From Caenorhabditis elegans (lineage: Eukaryota > Nematoda > Chromadorea > Rhabditida > Rhabditidae): a stretch of DNA of 64,000 nucleotides. Below the pieces are notes generated by a model. The model was given only the letters and a program-made list of their open reading frames with translations. It was not told where the DNA came from and did not search any database. Shown here in pieces: positions 35,662 through 46,400 of this stretch; position 1 is the stretch's first letter; each line of letters opens with the position of its first letter. Both the position numbers and the translations under genes were made by a program. The stretch covers positions 4,584,501-4,648,500 of the forward strand of contig NC_003280.10 of assembly GCF_000002985.6 (NCBI RefSeq). The letters are read 5' to 3'.

Positions 35662-37241
35662 TTATACTGGAGCACATCCACACAGAACTCCGAAGAATGG
35701 CACCTCGCCGACTTGTTTGTCTGGTTCTTCGCCGCACCTGAAATTTTTTTAGTTTTGGGTTTGAAAATCCTGCAAAAAAAAAACTCACAAAAAATCCTTC
35801 AAATTTCCAGTATTCTTGATTGCCTGGAGATTATGTAGAGATAGACATTCAGCGATTGTGAAAATTTCTCTGAAAACTAGAACATGAAGCTTTTATCCCA
35901 CTGGGTTCCTTACGTAGAGTCCCCCTTCTCCTGATACTTGTCTGATGAAGTTGGCGGTTCTCCAGACCACTTTGTGAGAATGAACGCTGGATCGGTGTGA
36001 TCGTCCTCCAGAATAAATAGCTAAAACGATCGGGATACTTGAAACACACTTTTCGAAACAAAAACCTCTTTTTCTTTTGCGCAAAGTCCTCCAAACTTTC
36101 TCATTCGCCAGTCGCTGAAACCTCGGCATTTTGGATTGAACACTCCGTCCACTGCGACTCGTTTATTGTTTTTTCGAATTAAAGCTGAAATTTGTGTTCA
36201 GTTTTAACTTGCCTAAAAGTTGTTTGTCAGTTTCTGTCGGCTTTGTTGTGCCTTTTAGCATTTACATTCAATAACAATGACGTTGCATTTACATAATTTG
36301 TTTGATAAATGATAACAGTGATTGGCTTTAAGCATGTTAGTAAATACATAACTTTCAGAAAAGTTTTAGCCGCCGGCTCTATTTTTTCACATTTTCCAAA
36401 TTTTTCAAAAAACCAGAAAATTCGCTTTCCAAAATAGTACGAATGCTAATCGCTGCCTCCAGGTGTTTGTTCAGCTTGCGAGAATTTGTAAAATGGCATC
36501 ACGCCGATCGTATTTTTAATAAGAGACGAGAAGGGCGGGTAGGCCCTATTCTACTTGTCTGCCTACAGGCCTACTTACTGTCTTCTTTTTTTGTCATTTG
36601 AAGTATTTAGTTTCAGTAAAATTTAGAAAAAATTCCACGTAGAAAAACAGCATGTCTACAAAAAAATTTTCGTCACAACCGAAACCCTTCTATTAGATTT
36701 AAACTGCCAATTGAAAAGTAGGTAAGTGGGCATGCAAAAGGCAGGCGCCTGTCACCTTGTAGGCAAATATTAGTCAACTGGAAATTGTTCCGTTGGACTT
36801 TACATATAATTTTTCTAATTAACAATACTCTTATTTATTGAGCAGCTACTTACCATTGATATCATCCAGCTCCTCTTGGTTCTCGACATTCGTAATAACT
36901 GCGTCATAATCTAGGCAAACTGATCTTGCGATAGGTCGATCATAGACATCCTCGTTTTCTATTACCTGAAAAATTAAAATTAATTTGAAAATTAAGTTTG
37001 TCTCATTTCTAAATTCAGTAGCGGGCAGAAATTTGGGATCGCGATAAACCACTAAACTTTTGAAAAATTATTTCCTTTAATCCACCTTCATACACCAGTT
37101 CTTCGTGAACTTATTCCTCTGCGTCGGCTTCCTCTCATACAACTTGAATCCTTTCGGACATACAACTTCTTTCTCTGTTGCATTAGATGCTTCAACAACG
37201 CCGCATAAGGCAACAATAAGAATCAGAAAAACACTTCTCAT
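35662..37241 (-). CDS. Diverged secreted C-type-lectin-like protein, cluster copy D
   Basis: Exons 37241-37086, 36965-36854, 36184-36066, 36020-35914, 35869-35789 and 35737-35662 (TAA), 216 aa. Signal peptide MRSVFLILIVALCGVVEA, then VVCPKG, RKPTQRNKFTKNWCM, RPIARSVCLDYDAV, DGVFNPKC, GGLC, ILEDDHTDPAFI, AECLSL and the ending GVLCGCAPV. The second exon keeps the 112-nt size of copies A-C, but the region equal to their third exon is split by a 45-bp intron (36021-36065) and the last by another (35738-35788). It lacks the promoter block seen at B and C. Confidence 0.75.
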
Positions 37242-39342
37242 CGTCGTCGAGAAATAAAGATGTCGAGTGAAGACAATTTGATCTATATAGGGGAGGTTGA
37301 CTTTTAGTCTTCACATCATCTTGAGACGGGCCATCTGAAGGAAGGAAAGTAGACACTGTCTCTTGATGACACATACATTGAGTACAAATTATAAAAAAAA
37401 CCATAGTTTTTGGACAAGGCCATGTTGCATGATAATCGTTGAACTTTTGAATTTGGACGGGAATAAACCTTGATTGTTACAGTTTTTTCTTAAATTACCT
37501 ACTGAAAAACTAGTCAAAATTTGTTTTTTGAAGACAAAAGTTATCTAGTTTTTGGAAAACGATTATTAGAAACGTTAACCTTTAAAAATGGAATGTATTG
37601 TACAAATCATAGTTATTGGGAGCCTTCTATTCAGGCACACAATGACCGTCTTTGACCTACGCCTACCTTACACACATATCTCGCTTGTCATCAATTTTCT
37701 GACAAACCTGTCAACTGTGAACTTACTTATAATTTAATGTTCTATTTGTTTATGGTTAAGAGTTCTTTAAAATAATATATTGGAATTTCATGTACCTAAG
37801 AGTTTCCTTTTCCCCTTGAAGTTTAGCTTAAAGTTAAGAAGTACACATTAATGGATGACCTACAAAGCGGGAGTTTATCTCTCTCTCTCTCCCGATTATA
37901 GTTTGAATTGTTGTTTTTTTTCATTACAAAGGGAGCATGTTCAACAAACAACTCCGAATGTCCATTCTAGTGCGTTCCGATTGTCTTTCATTCTCTTTTT
38001 CTCACCACACCAGGGCTCGGATGTCCTCGGAATCCATGAGAACAAAATGATTTCCGCGCCTCGAACAACTTAGAGATCACACGATCCATGGAGACCGCCG
38101 ACGTTCCGGTCGGTGACTGTCAGGTGCGCGGAAGGTATGAGAGAAAAAGAGAAAGGGGGACTAGTCCCGGGTCTCCGGTACAGGCCCCGTCTTGTTTACC
38201 GGAGGGAAAAGGAAGGTGGAGAGGAGGAGATGGGCGCCAAGCACAGTGGCACATATACATATCACTCGTTTCAACCCGGCAGCAGCCAACCGGGTGTTTA
38301 TGTGTCAATCCGGCTATTTCTGGTTATTGTGCATTTCATTCATTTGATTTGGTGTTTGGAAGACCGCCGACGCCCTTCACTTGTTTCATTGGAATCGGGC
38401 AGATTAAAGCATGCACTATTGTTCTCTAGATTCTTAATTTTCCAAAATTAGGAGTTTATATTTAATTCGAAATTTGGGAAAGTAAAACTCTCAGAAATGA
38501 AATTCTGGTAGTTTACCCAATGCCTACCCCACCCTTCCACTTGAAGCACCCGTTGACTCAAACTTAACATGATTCTTGTTAAAAGTTGCTTCAGGCAGAG
38601 TTAGTAGGAATTATATCAGAATATGCTCAAAATAATCAAAAATCTAGAAATACCACGAGATAAAAACTATACAATTATCTTTTTTTTCAAATTTGGTAAT
38701 CCGCATTTTTGAATCCCCTCCGTGTTTTCCTTTGTGGAAATTCAGACTATTTGAGTTTTCTTTTTGTACTGAAAATTACTTTCAAAAGAAGAAATTTTGC
38801 AAACACACGTGCAAATACAAAAAATTAAGCTCATACCTAAATACAAATTATAAGCGGTAGGCAGGCACGTAGGCAGGCATAATGAAGGCATGTAGGTATA
38901 AGGTTTTGTCCAGCCATGCAGCCAAAAAATCCACACATTCTCTGAACTTTTTCCTCCCTAATATTTACTTATCACTTTTTGTATACAATCGGGAAATGGC
39001 AGGCCAAGCCCAAATCTACAAACATTCTCTTGACATGTCCCTCCAATCCTTCCAGTCTCCAATTGATCCTCTCGTACGCGACGTCACTTTGACAGTTCCA
39101 GTAGTACTAAAGTGTGCCGTAATCCAAGTTTTCTTCTCAATTCTTTCTCAACAAACACTTGTGTCACCCCTAGCAGAACCAGTGGACATTTGGAATTTTC
39201 TATTTGTTTTGACGCTTTTTTTCTCTTCGGCTTGCTTTCTGAACACTGTGTTCTCCCAGATTTCACATAAACATTTATAACTTGCAAAAACATCAGTTTC
39301 CTGATTTTAAGTTCCAACTTTCAGGTTCACCAAACACCACGA
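37242..39342. other. Intergenic region with a GC-rich island
   Basis: 2.1 kb between copy D (minus) and the next + strand gene. The stretch 38085-38330 is clearly richer in G and C than its surroundings and is open in several frames on both strands, with no recognisable protein. The rest is AT-rich; a GTAGGCAGGC element is at 38857-38880. Confidence 0.5.
39313..39324 (+). promoter_or_regulatory. Candidate SL trans-splice acceptor
   Basis: CCAACTTTCAG ends at 39324, 18 nt before the ATG at 39343. Confidence 0.4.
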
Positions 39343-41392
39343 ATGAAGGTGTTTGCATTGGGACTCGATGAGAATCAGAAGGCCGACCGCGCCGCCGATG
39401 ACATCAAAGAATCAAAAATCCCGATTGATTCTGTGACTTCTGGAGTGCCACTTCAATCGACATCGCCAACTATTGTGTTGGCCAAGTCGCCGAGACGCAA
39501 ATTCAGCGGATTCACTTGTGGATGTGAGTTTTTTTTTCAGTAGTTCCGGAAATCGGGAATTCAAAAAATAGGAAAAAGTTCTAACGTGTTGTAAAAGTCT
39601 TGTGCAACCGTGTATAGAAAAACCATTAACCACTTTTTTGAACAAAAAACCAGTTTTTCTAAAACCTAGTAAACTGGCTAAAAATCTATAGGGACGTAGG
39701 TATCAGGAAGGCAGGTAGGCTTGCTTTAACAACAAAGTTTGAACCATACCCCTCATTTTCAGTACTTTCCTGGTTCATCGGAGCTTGCTGTCTCGTCCTT
39801 CTCTGCCTTGCAATCTCTGAAGTCGCCTATCATCGCCAACGAGATCAAGCATTCCTTCGTCTGAAATGGGCGGAGCTCCGCCAGAGAATGCTCGGCTACG
39901 AGTTGCTTTCTCAACAACAAGAATTAGACAGAATGGCTTTGGAGAAACAGTCACCGTGAGTTGTATTTTTTGAAATTTTCAAATTTTGATCTACAAAATT
40001 AATACTGAAATTAAACACCTCAAATTCCAGTAAAAAAAGTTTCCTAAGAAGTTCCAATTAACCTTACAAATTGCAGAGTCGAGTCGCTGCCACTTCGCCG
40101 AAGTGATGACCCGATAAAACCAAAGATTATCGATGTCATTCAACCACAAGACGATGATAATACAGTCAAAGTCTCTTCTTCAGAAGAGTCGAATGATGTT
40201 GCAAAACCATTAATGTTCAATCAGTATTCAAATGAGCAAAACGAAAAGTTTGGCTTCTTGCAAGCACTGATGGATAAGATCAGAAAACACGCAGAAAGTA
40301 TGGGATTGAAGGGAGATATGCAAGTTCATGTGGTTGAGGTGAAACCGTTGTACGGAGGAAATAAGGAAAATAACTTTGATGAAACTGCGTCGGTAGGTTA
40401 CCAAAATGATCAATTAATTTTGAAACTAATTTCACATGTTTCAGTTCGAACAAAATCTTGCTGATGGATTCGGTGAGTACGCGATGCCACATCAAGATTT
40501 CGGAGGACCAATCAATGACGTTTATGATAATAATAATGAGTGAGTTTTTAGTGTGTTGGATTAACATTGGGGAAACTTCTACCTTTCCATTTCAGCCGTC
40601 TCACATTCGACCGTCACGGAATGAGACGTCCATTCGGTCCATTTAACAGGTGCCTTCTATTTTCCTATTTTCACTTTTTGTTCAAAAACTTTACTAACAC
40701 CAACTTTCCCGTTTTCCAGATTCGACGGACCCCCACAAATTTACGATGACTACTCAGAGCCCCAGGATCAGCAACAATTCCAATGGAACATGCCACCACC
40801 ATCACCACCACCACAATTCGGTTTTCAACAACAACCAGCTAATTGGTGGGGACCACCAAGATCAATGGAAGTTCAAACTAATCAATGGAATGGATTCCCG
40901 CAGGTTCCAGTTGGAGGACAACAACAATTCCAGCAGCAGCAGGCACAGCCATGGTACATGCCTTATAATGAGAATCAGGCACAAGTGAATCAGAATCAGA
41001 ACCAGAATCAAAATCAAGATCCATTCAAACAACTGAGCAACGTGTGGCAGCAAAATGATGACTGGATGATTAAAAATCATGAGAATCAAATGCAAAATCA
41101 AGCGATGCCATTCCAACCGAATCCAGCTGCATCTCAAAATGCCGATTTCAATGTTCCAATGGATGTGATTTCCGACGACGCAGTAGCTCCACCATCCACA
41201 GCAATTTCTGCAGACAAGGAAAAAGCATGGGCTCCACCAGCTTCATCTGAGGAAAACGTCATCTCCCCAGATGCTAGCCTCGAGCCAATCAACGACGGAA
41301 AATTCCTTCCAATTCGTTCGGACGATAAGCCAATCGATTCCGCAGACGCTCACCTCTTCCAGATTGATGATCCATCGAGTTTCCGTCGTTAA
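39343..41392 (+). CDS. Single-pass membrane protein with Gln/Asn/Pro-rich tail
   Basis: Exons 39343-39523, 39763-39955, 40077-40392, 40445-40539, 40596-40649 and 40720-41392 (TAA), 503 aa; I do not recognise a named family. Residues 1-60 are polar, with a basic SPRRKF just before a hydrophobic segment (about 61-80, LLSWFIGACCLVLLCLAIS). A short amphipathic helix follows (RLKWAELRQRMLGYELLSQQ class). After an acidic linker, the last 220 residues are rich in Q, N, P, W and F (MPPPSPPPQFGF, QNQNQNQNQ, QFQQQQ), as in prion-like or matrix proteins. Without a cleavable signal peptide, the positive charges N-terminal to the helix suggest type II topology with the Q/N tail outside; this is inference. 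AATAAA lies at 41588-41593. Confidence 0.75.
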
Positions 41393-42528
41393 GCTCCATT
41401 TGTTTTGGTAAACATACCAATGTAAATTATTATAAGACATCTCCGGTTAGTTGGAGTGTTCGGCGTTTTTTGTGCCCCGAGATCTCCTCAGTCAATGTTC
41501 CTTATGCTTCCCTCTTGTTTTTTTATCACACACAATTTACGATGTCGTTGTTCGTTTTTTTCTAAACTTCGAAATTCCAATCATTTTAATAAATGTTTAT
41601 CAAAAAACGTTTTTTTTTTAATTTTCCAGGGTTTTGAGTTCCATCAACCAACTAATGTCGATAGAAGCAAATTTTGCATAGTTTCATAAAATTCTGGAGG
41701 TACTGTAGAAGTGTAGGATTACTGTAGTTTTCGAAAAAAAAGGTTTTGTCGTTGGAAAGATATGGATCTGAGGTTAGTGAGGAGATATGGGCGGGTTACG
41801 GTGATTGTATCGTAGGATTACTGTAGTTTTTGGAAAAAAGAGCATGGTCGGGGTAGATTAGTGGTAATGTAGAGGTACTGTAGGATTACTGTAATTATTG
41901 AAAAAAGTAAACTTTTGACTTTTGAAGGGATATTAAGTTGTCGTTGATGATGTTGACGCAGTACTGCACTAGTACTGTAGGCGTATTTAGGAGTTCTGTA
42001 AGATTACTGTAATTAAAAAAGTTAACTTTTGTAGTAGTACTGTAAAAGGGACTGTAGTACGAGAATTGACTTAAACAGTGTGATATTTTTATTTTTTCGA
42101 TAAACTTAACCAAAAATGTAGACCATCAGTCAGTATCACTTGTTCTTAGCATGGTTCAAAAAATAATTAGGACAACTCTACCAGTGCTCCTGATTTTCTA
42201 GGCCAGCTAAATGTCATTCCCAAAATACAAACATGAAAATCTGCATTTCTTGTCAAACTTCCCTACTCTCCCGCTTCCTCGCGCGGTTTTTGAGTCCTTC
42301 CGGACATTTTTCGACGAAACACACATGTAGTAGTGTCTAAACGATTATGAATTGTGTATTGTGTCGGCTCTCAGAGCCCATTTGACCCCGCCGTTTTCGC
42401 CCATTATTTCACATTTCGAGAAGCTGCCCCCGCTGCACAACTAGAAACATATGTGTGTAGCTCTGTTTTCTACGATTTCAACATTTCCGTTCGTTCTTTT
42501 TAATCTTTGAAATAAACACATACACAAA
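41393..42528. other. Intergenic region with TACTGTAG repeats
   Basis: The 3' UTR of the Q/N-rich gene lies at the left (AATAAA at 41588). From 41700 to 42065, TACTGTAGGATTACTGTA-type motifs recur about eight times. The final 250 bp are the likely promoter of the Ly6-like gene. Confidence 0.6.
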
Positions 42529-43235
42529 ATGGCCTTCTCAGTATTTCTAATCTTCCTGCTCATTCGAATCGGTTAGTTTTCTATTTTGGTTGGAAATCTA
42601 TCTACATCGAAATATCTCAGGAGATTCTCTGTTATGTCATCAATGTGAGGGATGGCGTGGCCATAAAGACGGAGGAAATGAGAACTCGTGTCTCAAGTAT
42701 AATAATAACTGCGAGGTATTTTAAACTATGTAGAATAGATTCAAAGATATCTATGTAGAAATAATTTAAGACAAACGTGTTCTGCGTGAAGATCACTGAA
42801 CCGATGACGAAGGAGGCGACATATGAGCCATATAGATCAGAGTGCTGGTGAGTCGCTACTCAGCGAAATTGCGATAATAAAGCTTTAGCCTTTTTGGAAA
42901 ATTTCCAAATCAGGGATATACATGTCTGGTCTCGTAAAGATTTTGATGTTAATATAGGTTTTAAAATTTCAAAAATTTCAAATTGTTGATTCCAGGCACC
43001 AGAACAACCTCGTTGTTGGTCCCGGCAACTCGACCACCGTCCAAAATGAGTGCTACACATTTTTCGATCAAGCAACACCTCCAAAACGGTTCGCAATTTT
43101 TTCCATTTTTTTCAATTAATATAACTTTTCAGTTGGACATATTGCTTCTGCAACAGTAGCAACTACTGTAACACCGGTCATTCAACATTTCAAACTTTCA
43201 AACTATTTTCCTTGATTTTAACAATGCTTTTCTGA
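42529..43235 (+). CDS. Ly6/uPAR-like small secreted protein, probably GPI-anchored
   Basis: Exons 42529-42571, 42621-42715, 42771-42847, 42996-43088 and 43133-43235 (TGA), 136 aa. The signal peptide MAFSVFLIFLLIRIG is followed by LLCHQCEGW, a central set of Cys (NSCLKY, NNNCE, VFCVKI, SECWH, NECYTFF) and the family-typical ending CFCNSSNYCN. The C-terminus is hydrophobic (FKLFSLILTMLF), as for GPI attachment. Ly6 proteins are three-finger folds that often modulate receptors or channels at the surface; the partner here is unknown. The acceptor before exon 3 is TTTAAG. The stop codon overlaps AATAAA (43235-43240). Confidence 0.83.
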
Positions 43236-43493
43236 ATAAATTTTCAACTTGCGTCCAAATCTGGCGCAACGAGAATAAGATTAATGTATTTTTTGTTGAA
43301 AAAAATCGCAAAGAATGTGAAAATTTATGTGAAAATAAGAAATTAAAACAATAAATTTCGAGACGTCGTCGTCTCCACAAGAAATCAAAAAATCAAGGGA
43401 AGCGAGAAGCAGGGGAGAAGCACGTGACAAAGGAGCATCTTAAGCAGCTACACTAGGGAAAAATTTGTTCGTTTCAAAGTAAAAGTGTCTTCA

Positions 43494-46400
43494 TTAATGC
43501 TGAAGATGGCCGTTGTCAGACTCTCTCCGGATTCTGGCTTCCCTTCCGTCTGAAAATTGAAAATCAAAGCAAGTCTTTAAAAAACTTTGATTCTATAAAA
43601 GCGAATGAGCTTAAAATAACCCATTCACATAATAAGAGTACCCGAATTGAAAGAGCCAGAATGTGATAATGGAGAGATTGGCGGTGTGTTGATCATTTGT
43701 ATTGCTGGAGTACGATCTCCTGTATATACATATTCAAGGTATCGTTCCTGAAGAATTGTCCGTTCACTAGACTGGGACAGAGACCGATGACGCTCGATGG
43801 TGTGCTGAAAATTCTGGAATTTTTTGGATTAAAGATGGAGTACCGAAATCTGAAAATTTGCTTTTGAAAAATAAAAATTACATCGTTGGTCGAGATTTTT
43901 TTGGCCACATTTCACATTTTAATTTTAAAATCGTGTAGGTATAAAGCGCATTTTTTATTTTTAAACAGTTCGAATAACTTTCTCGGAATTTTCTGGCAGC
44001 TTTATTCAAAAGTTTGGCCAAAAAAAATGCATTCAGAAATGGGCAAAGCTGTGGCAAAAGTTGGACAAGACTTTGTTTTTTTTTGCCAAACTTTGAGTGA
44101 AACTGTTTTGTGCCATTCTTGGGCCAGATACTAGCAAGAGTTAAAAAAAAGTGGACTAAACTTGTGTGAAGCTTTGCCAACTTCTGAACCGAGTTAGTTT
44201 TTTTTGGGTAGTTTTCAGCTTGAAGCATTTTTATGAAAGCCAACTTATTGATTGTTATACTTGCAAACATGCAATATCAACCGCCACCTTTGAAAATTAT
44301 CCGTTCGCATTTTATTGTGTGTGTTAGGATTGTATAACATGGACAAGAAAAAACTAAAAAGCATTTATGTTTTTTTTGTTGCAAAAGACACATTATTGAA
44401 ACAAATGGAAAGAGATATATTAAATGGTACATCTATTACTACGAATTAGTTTTAAAGAAATGTAAAAAAAATGCGAAACCTAGTTAAACAGGAAAACACA
44501 TAAGAATTGAAGATTTCAGTGGAAAAAGGACAGGGTTCAATAGGGAATGACAACCGGGGGAGATGGATGAGATCTAAATGACTAGGAAATTATGGACTAG
44601 ATATGGTTTTAAATAATATTATTATTAGTATTAAAGCTAAAATAAAATTAGTTGGCAATGTATAAACAAAAAGGGAGAAAGACAAGGGACACAGACAATG
44701 GACATGGCAGGATTACGGTAGTTAAGGGTTACTGTAGGAAGAAAATTTTAAAATTAAAACAATAAGCTGAAATGAAACTAAATAAGTGAAATTGAATCAT
44801 GCCTTTGAACTTTTTTTGCAGTTAAAAAAAATTAAAAAATTTTAGAATTGGAATAAAAACTTCAAATTCGTTTTGAAATTATTTTACTGGAGCTAGTTCT
44901 GAATTTTGAACTAGACAATCAATGGTTTTTTCTCATACCCTAAAGGCAGATGTGTGCTGAACGCCCCGTCGGCTAACGGTGGGACCAGTCGCCACAACTC
45001 CCTTTGTACGCTTTCGGCGTTCGGCTTCGAGTTGCTCGCGGAGCAACTGGATTTGGGATTCTAAGAGTTTTCGCTTGTGAGAGTAGTTGGCGTCTTTTTG
45101 GTCAAGCATTGATTGGAGCTGCAAAAACCTAGAATGTAGATTAGCCTATGAATTTCTTGAAAATTATCAAATTTCATAAAAATTTTCACCAGCCGAAAAT
45201 TTATCAGTCGGCTGTCGGCTGGCGCTACCAGCCGAAAAACCTTAATTTTACAGCCGCACATCCCTGCTCAGTACCACCTAATTTTGTTTCACAAACCTGA
45301 CGTTTTTCTTCAATTAAAGCTGCAATTCGAGCTTCGAGCAATGAATGCTCCTTAGCCAACTTGGTTACCGACCGATTTCCGGCGTCGCGCTCCAGATTCT
45401 GAATTTGAGCTTGAAGTTGAGCACAATTCCTATACAACTGTTGATTTTCTCGTTCCATTGACGCGAGAGATTTGTCGATGGCACGACGTTCGTTCATGGT
45501 TTCTCGAACGGCCTTTTCAGTTTTTCCCTTCTCTTCTTCTAGCTGAAAAAAATATTTCGAAATTGAAACTGTTTTATTCACACAAACAACAATAAAACTA
45601 ACCGCATCAACATGTCTCTTAAGTGCACTGATTTCCCTTTCCAACCTTACTCGAATACCCTCGATCTCCTTCTTTTCAGTGTCACTTCTGAAGCTTTTCC
45701 TCTTTAAATCCTCAATTTCAGCAGTTTGCATGAGCTTTTCTTTTCTCAAAATCTTAAGTTCTGCTCTCATCTCCGCCTCCAACCTCTTCCATTCTTCCTC
45801 GAACTTTTTCATCGCAGTTACTGTATTTTGCATAACAATCAGTTTACTTGAAAGCTCTTCATTCTTTCTCTCGAAATCTACTGATCTCAAATTGATCCCG
45901 TTCATTCTGTTGAGTTGATCTCTCATTTCAACTCGTAATCTATCACATTCTTTTGTCAATGCAGTATTTCTATTCGTCATTTCATGATTTGACTCTTCCC
46001 ATCTCCGTTGCTCCTGCACCGCCCGTTCCTGCTCCTCAGCTGGTTTTTTGGCAGTTGTCATGGCTGATTTCCATGTTCTTTCAGAGACTCGAAGTTCTTC
46101 AAGACTTGTGCGATTCCGCTCGTTGAGCCTCCGTTCATCTGTGATCTCTCGCATAAGCTGCTCTCTTTCCTTTTCCAATTGTTCAAGCTTCCGGAACAGA
46201 TTCTCGTTCTCTGCAAGAGTTCTTCTCTGCTTCCCAATTGCCAATTCTCGTTCACGATTTGCTCGATCGAGTTGTTCTTCTAAGTCTCGATGCTTTGAAT
46301 CTTGAACTCCAACCAATCCAGTAGCCTTTTCCTTTGATTCGAGAGCATCATGAAGCTGACCATGAAGTACTTCAATTTCTTTTCGTAGATGTGCAAGTTT

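Noticed and set aside
38088..38451. Overlapping 112-113 aa frames on + and a minus frame
   Set aside because: Open only because the stretch is GC-rich; several frames are open at once and none looks like protein.
38882..39280. 132-aa frame upstream of the Q/N-rich gene
   Set aside because: No continuation into the gene by a good donor; a trans-splice-like acceptor lies between it and the ATG at 39343.
43878..44270. 130-aa minus frame inside the rootletin 3' intron
   Set aside because: Does not match the splice frame and has Phe/Lys-rich AT-driven composition.
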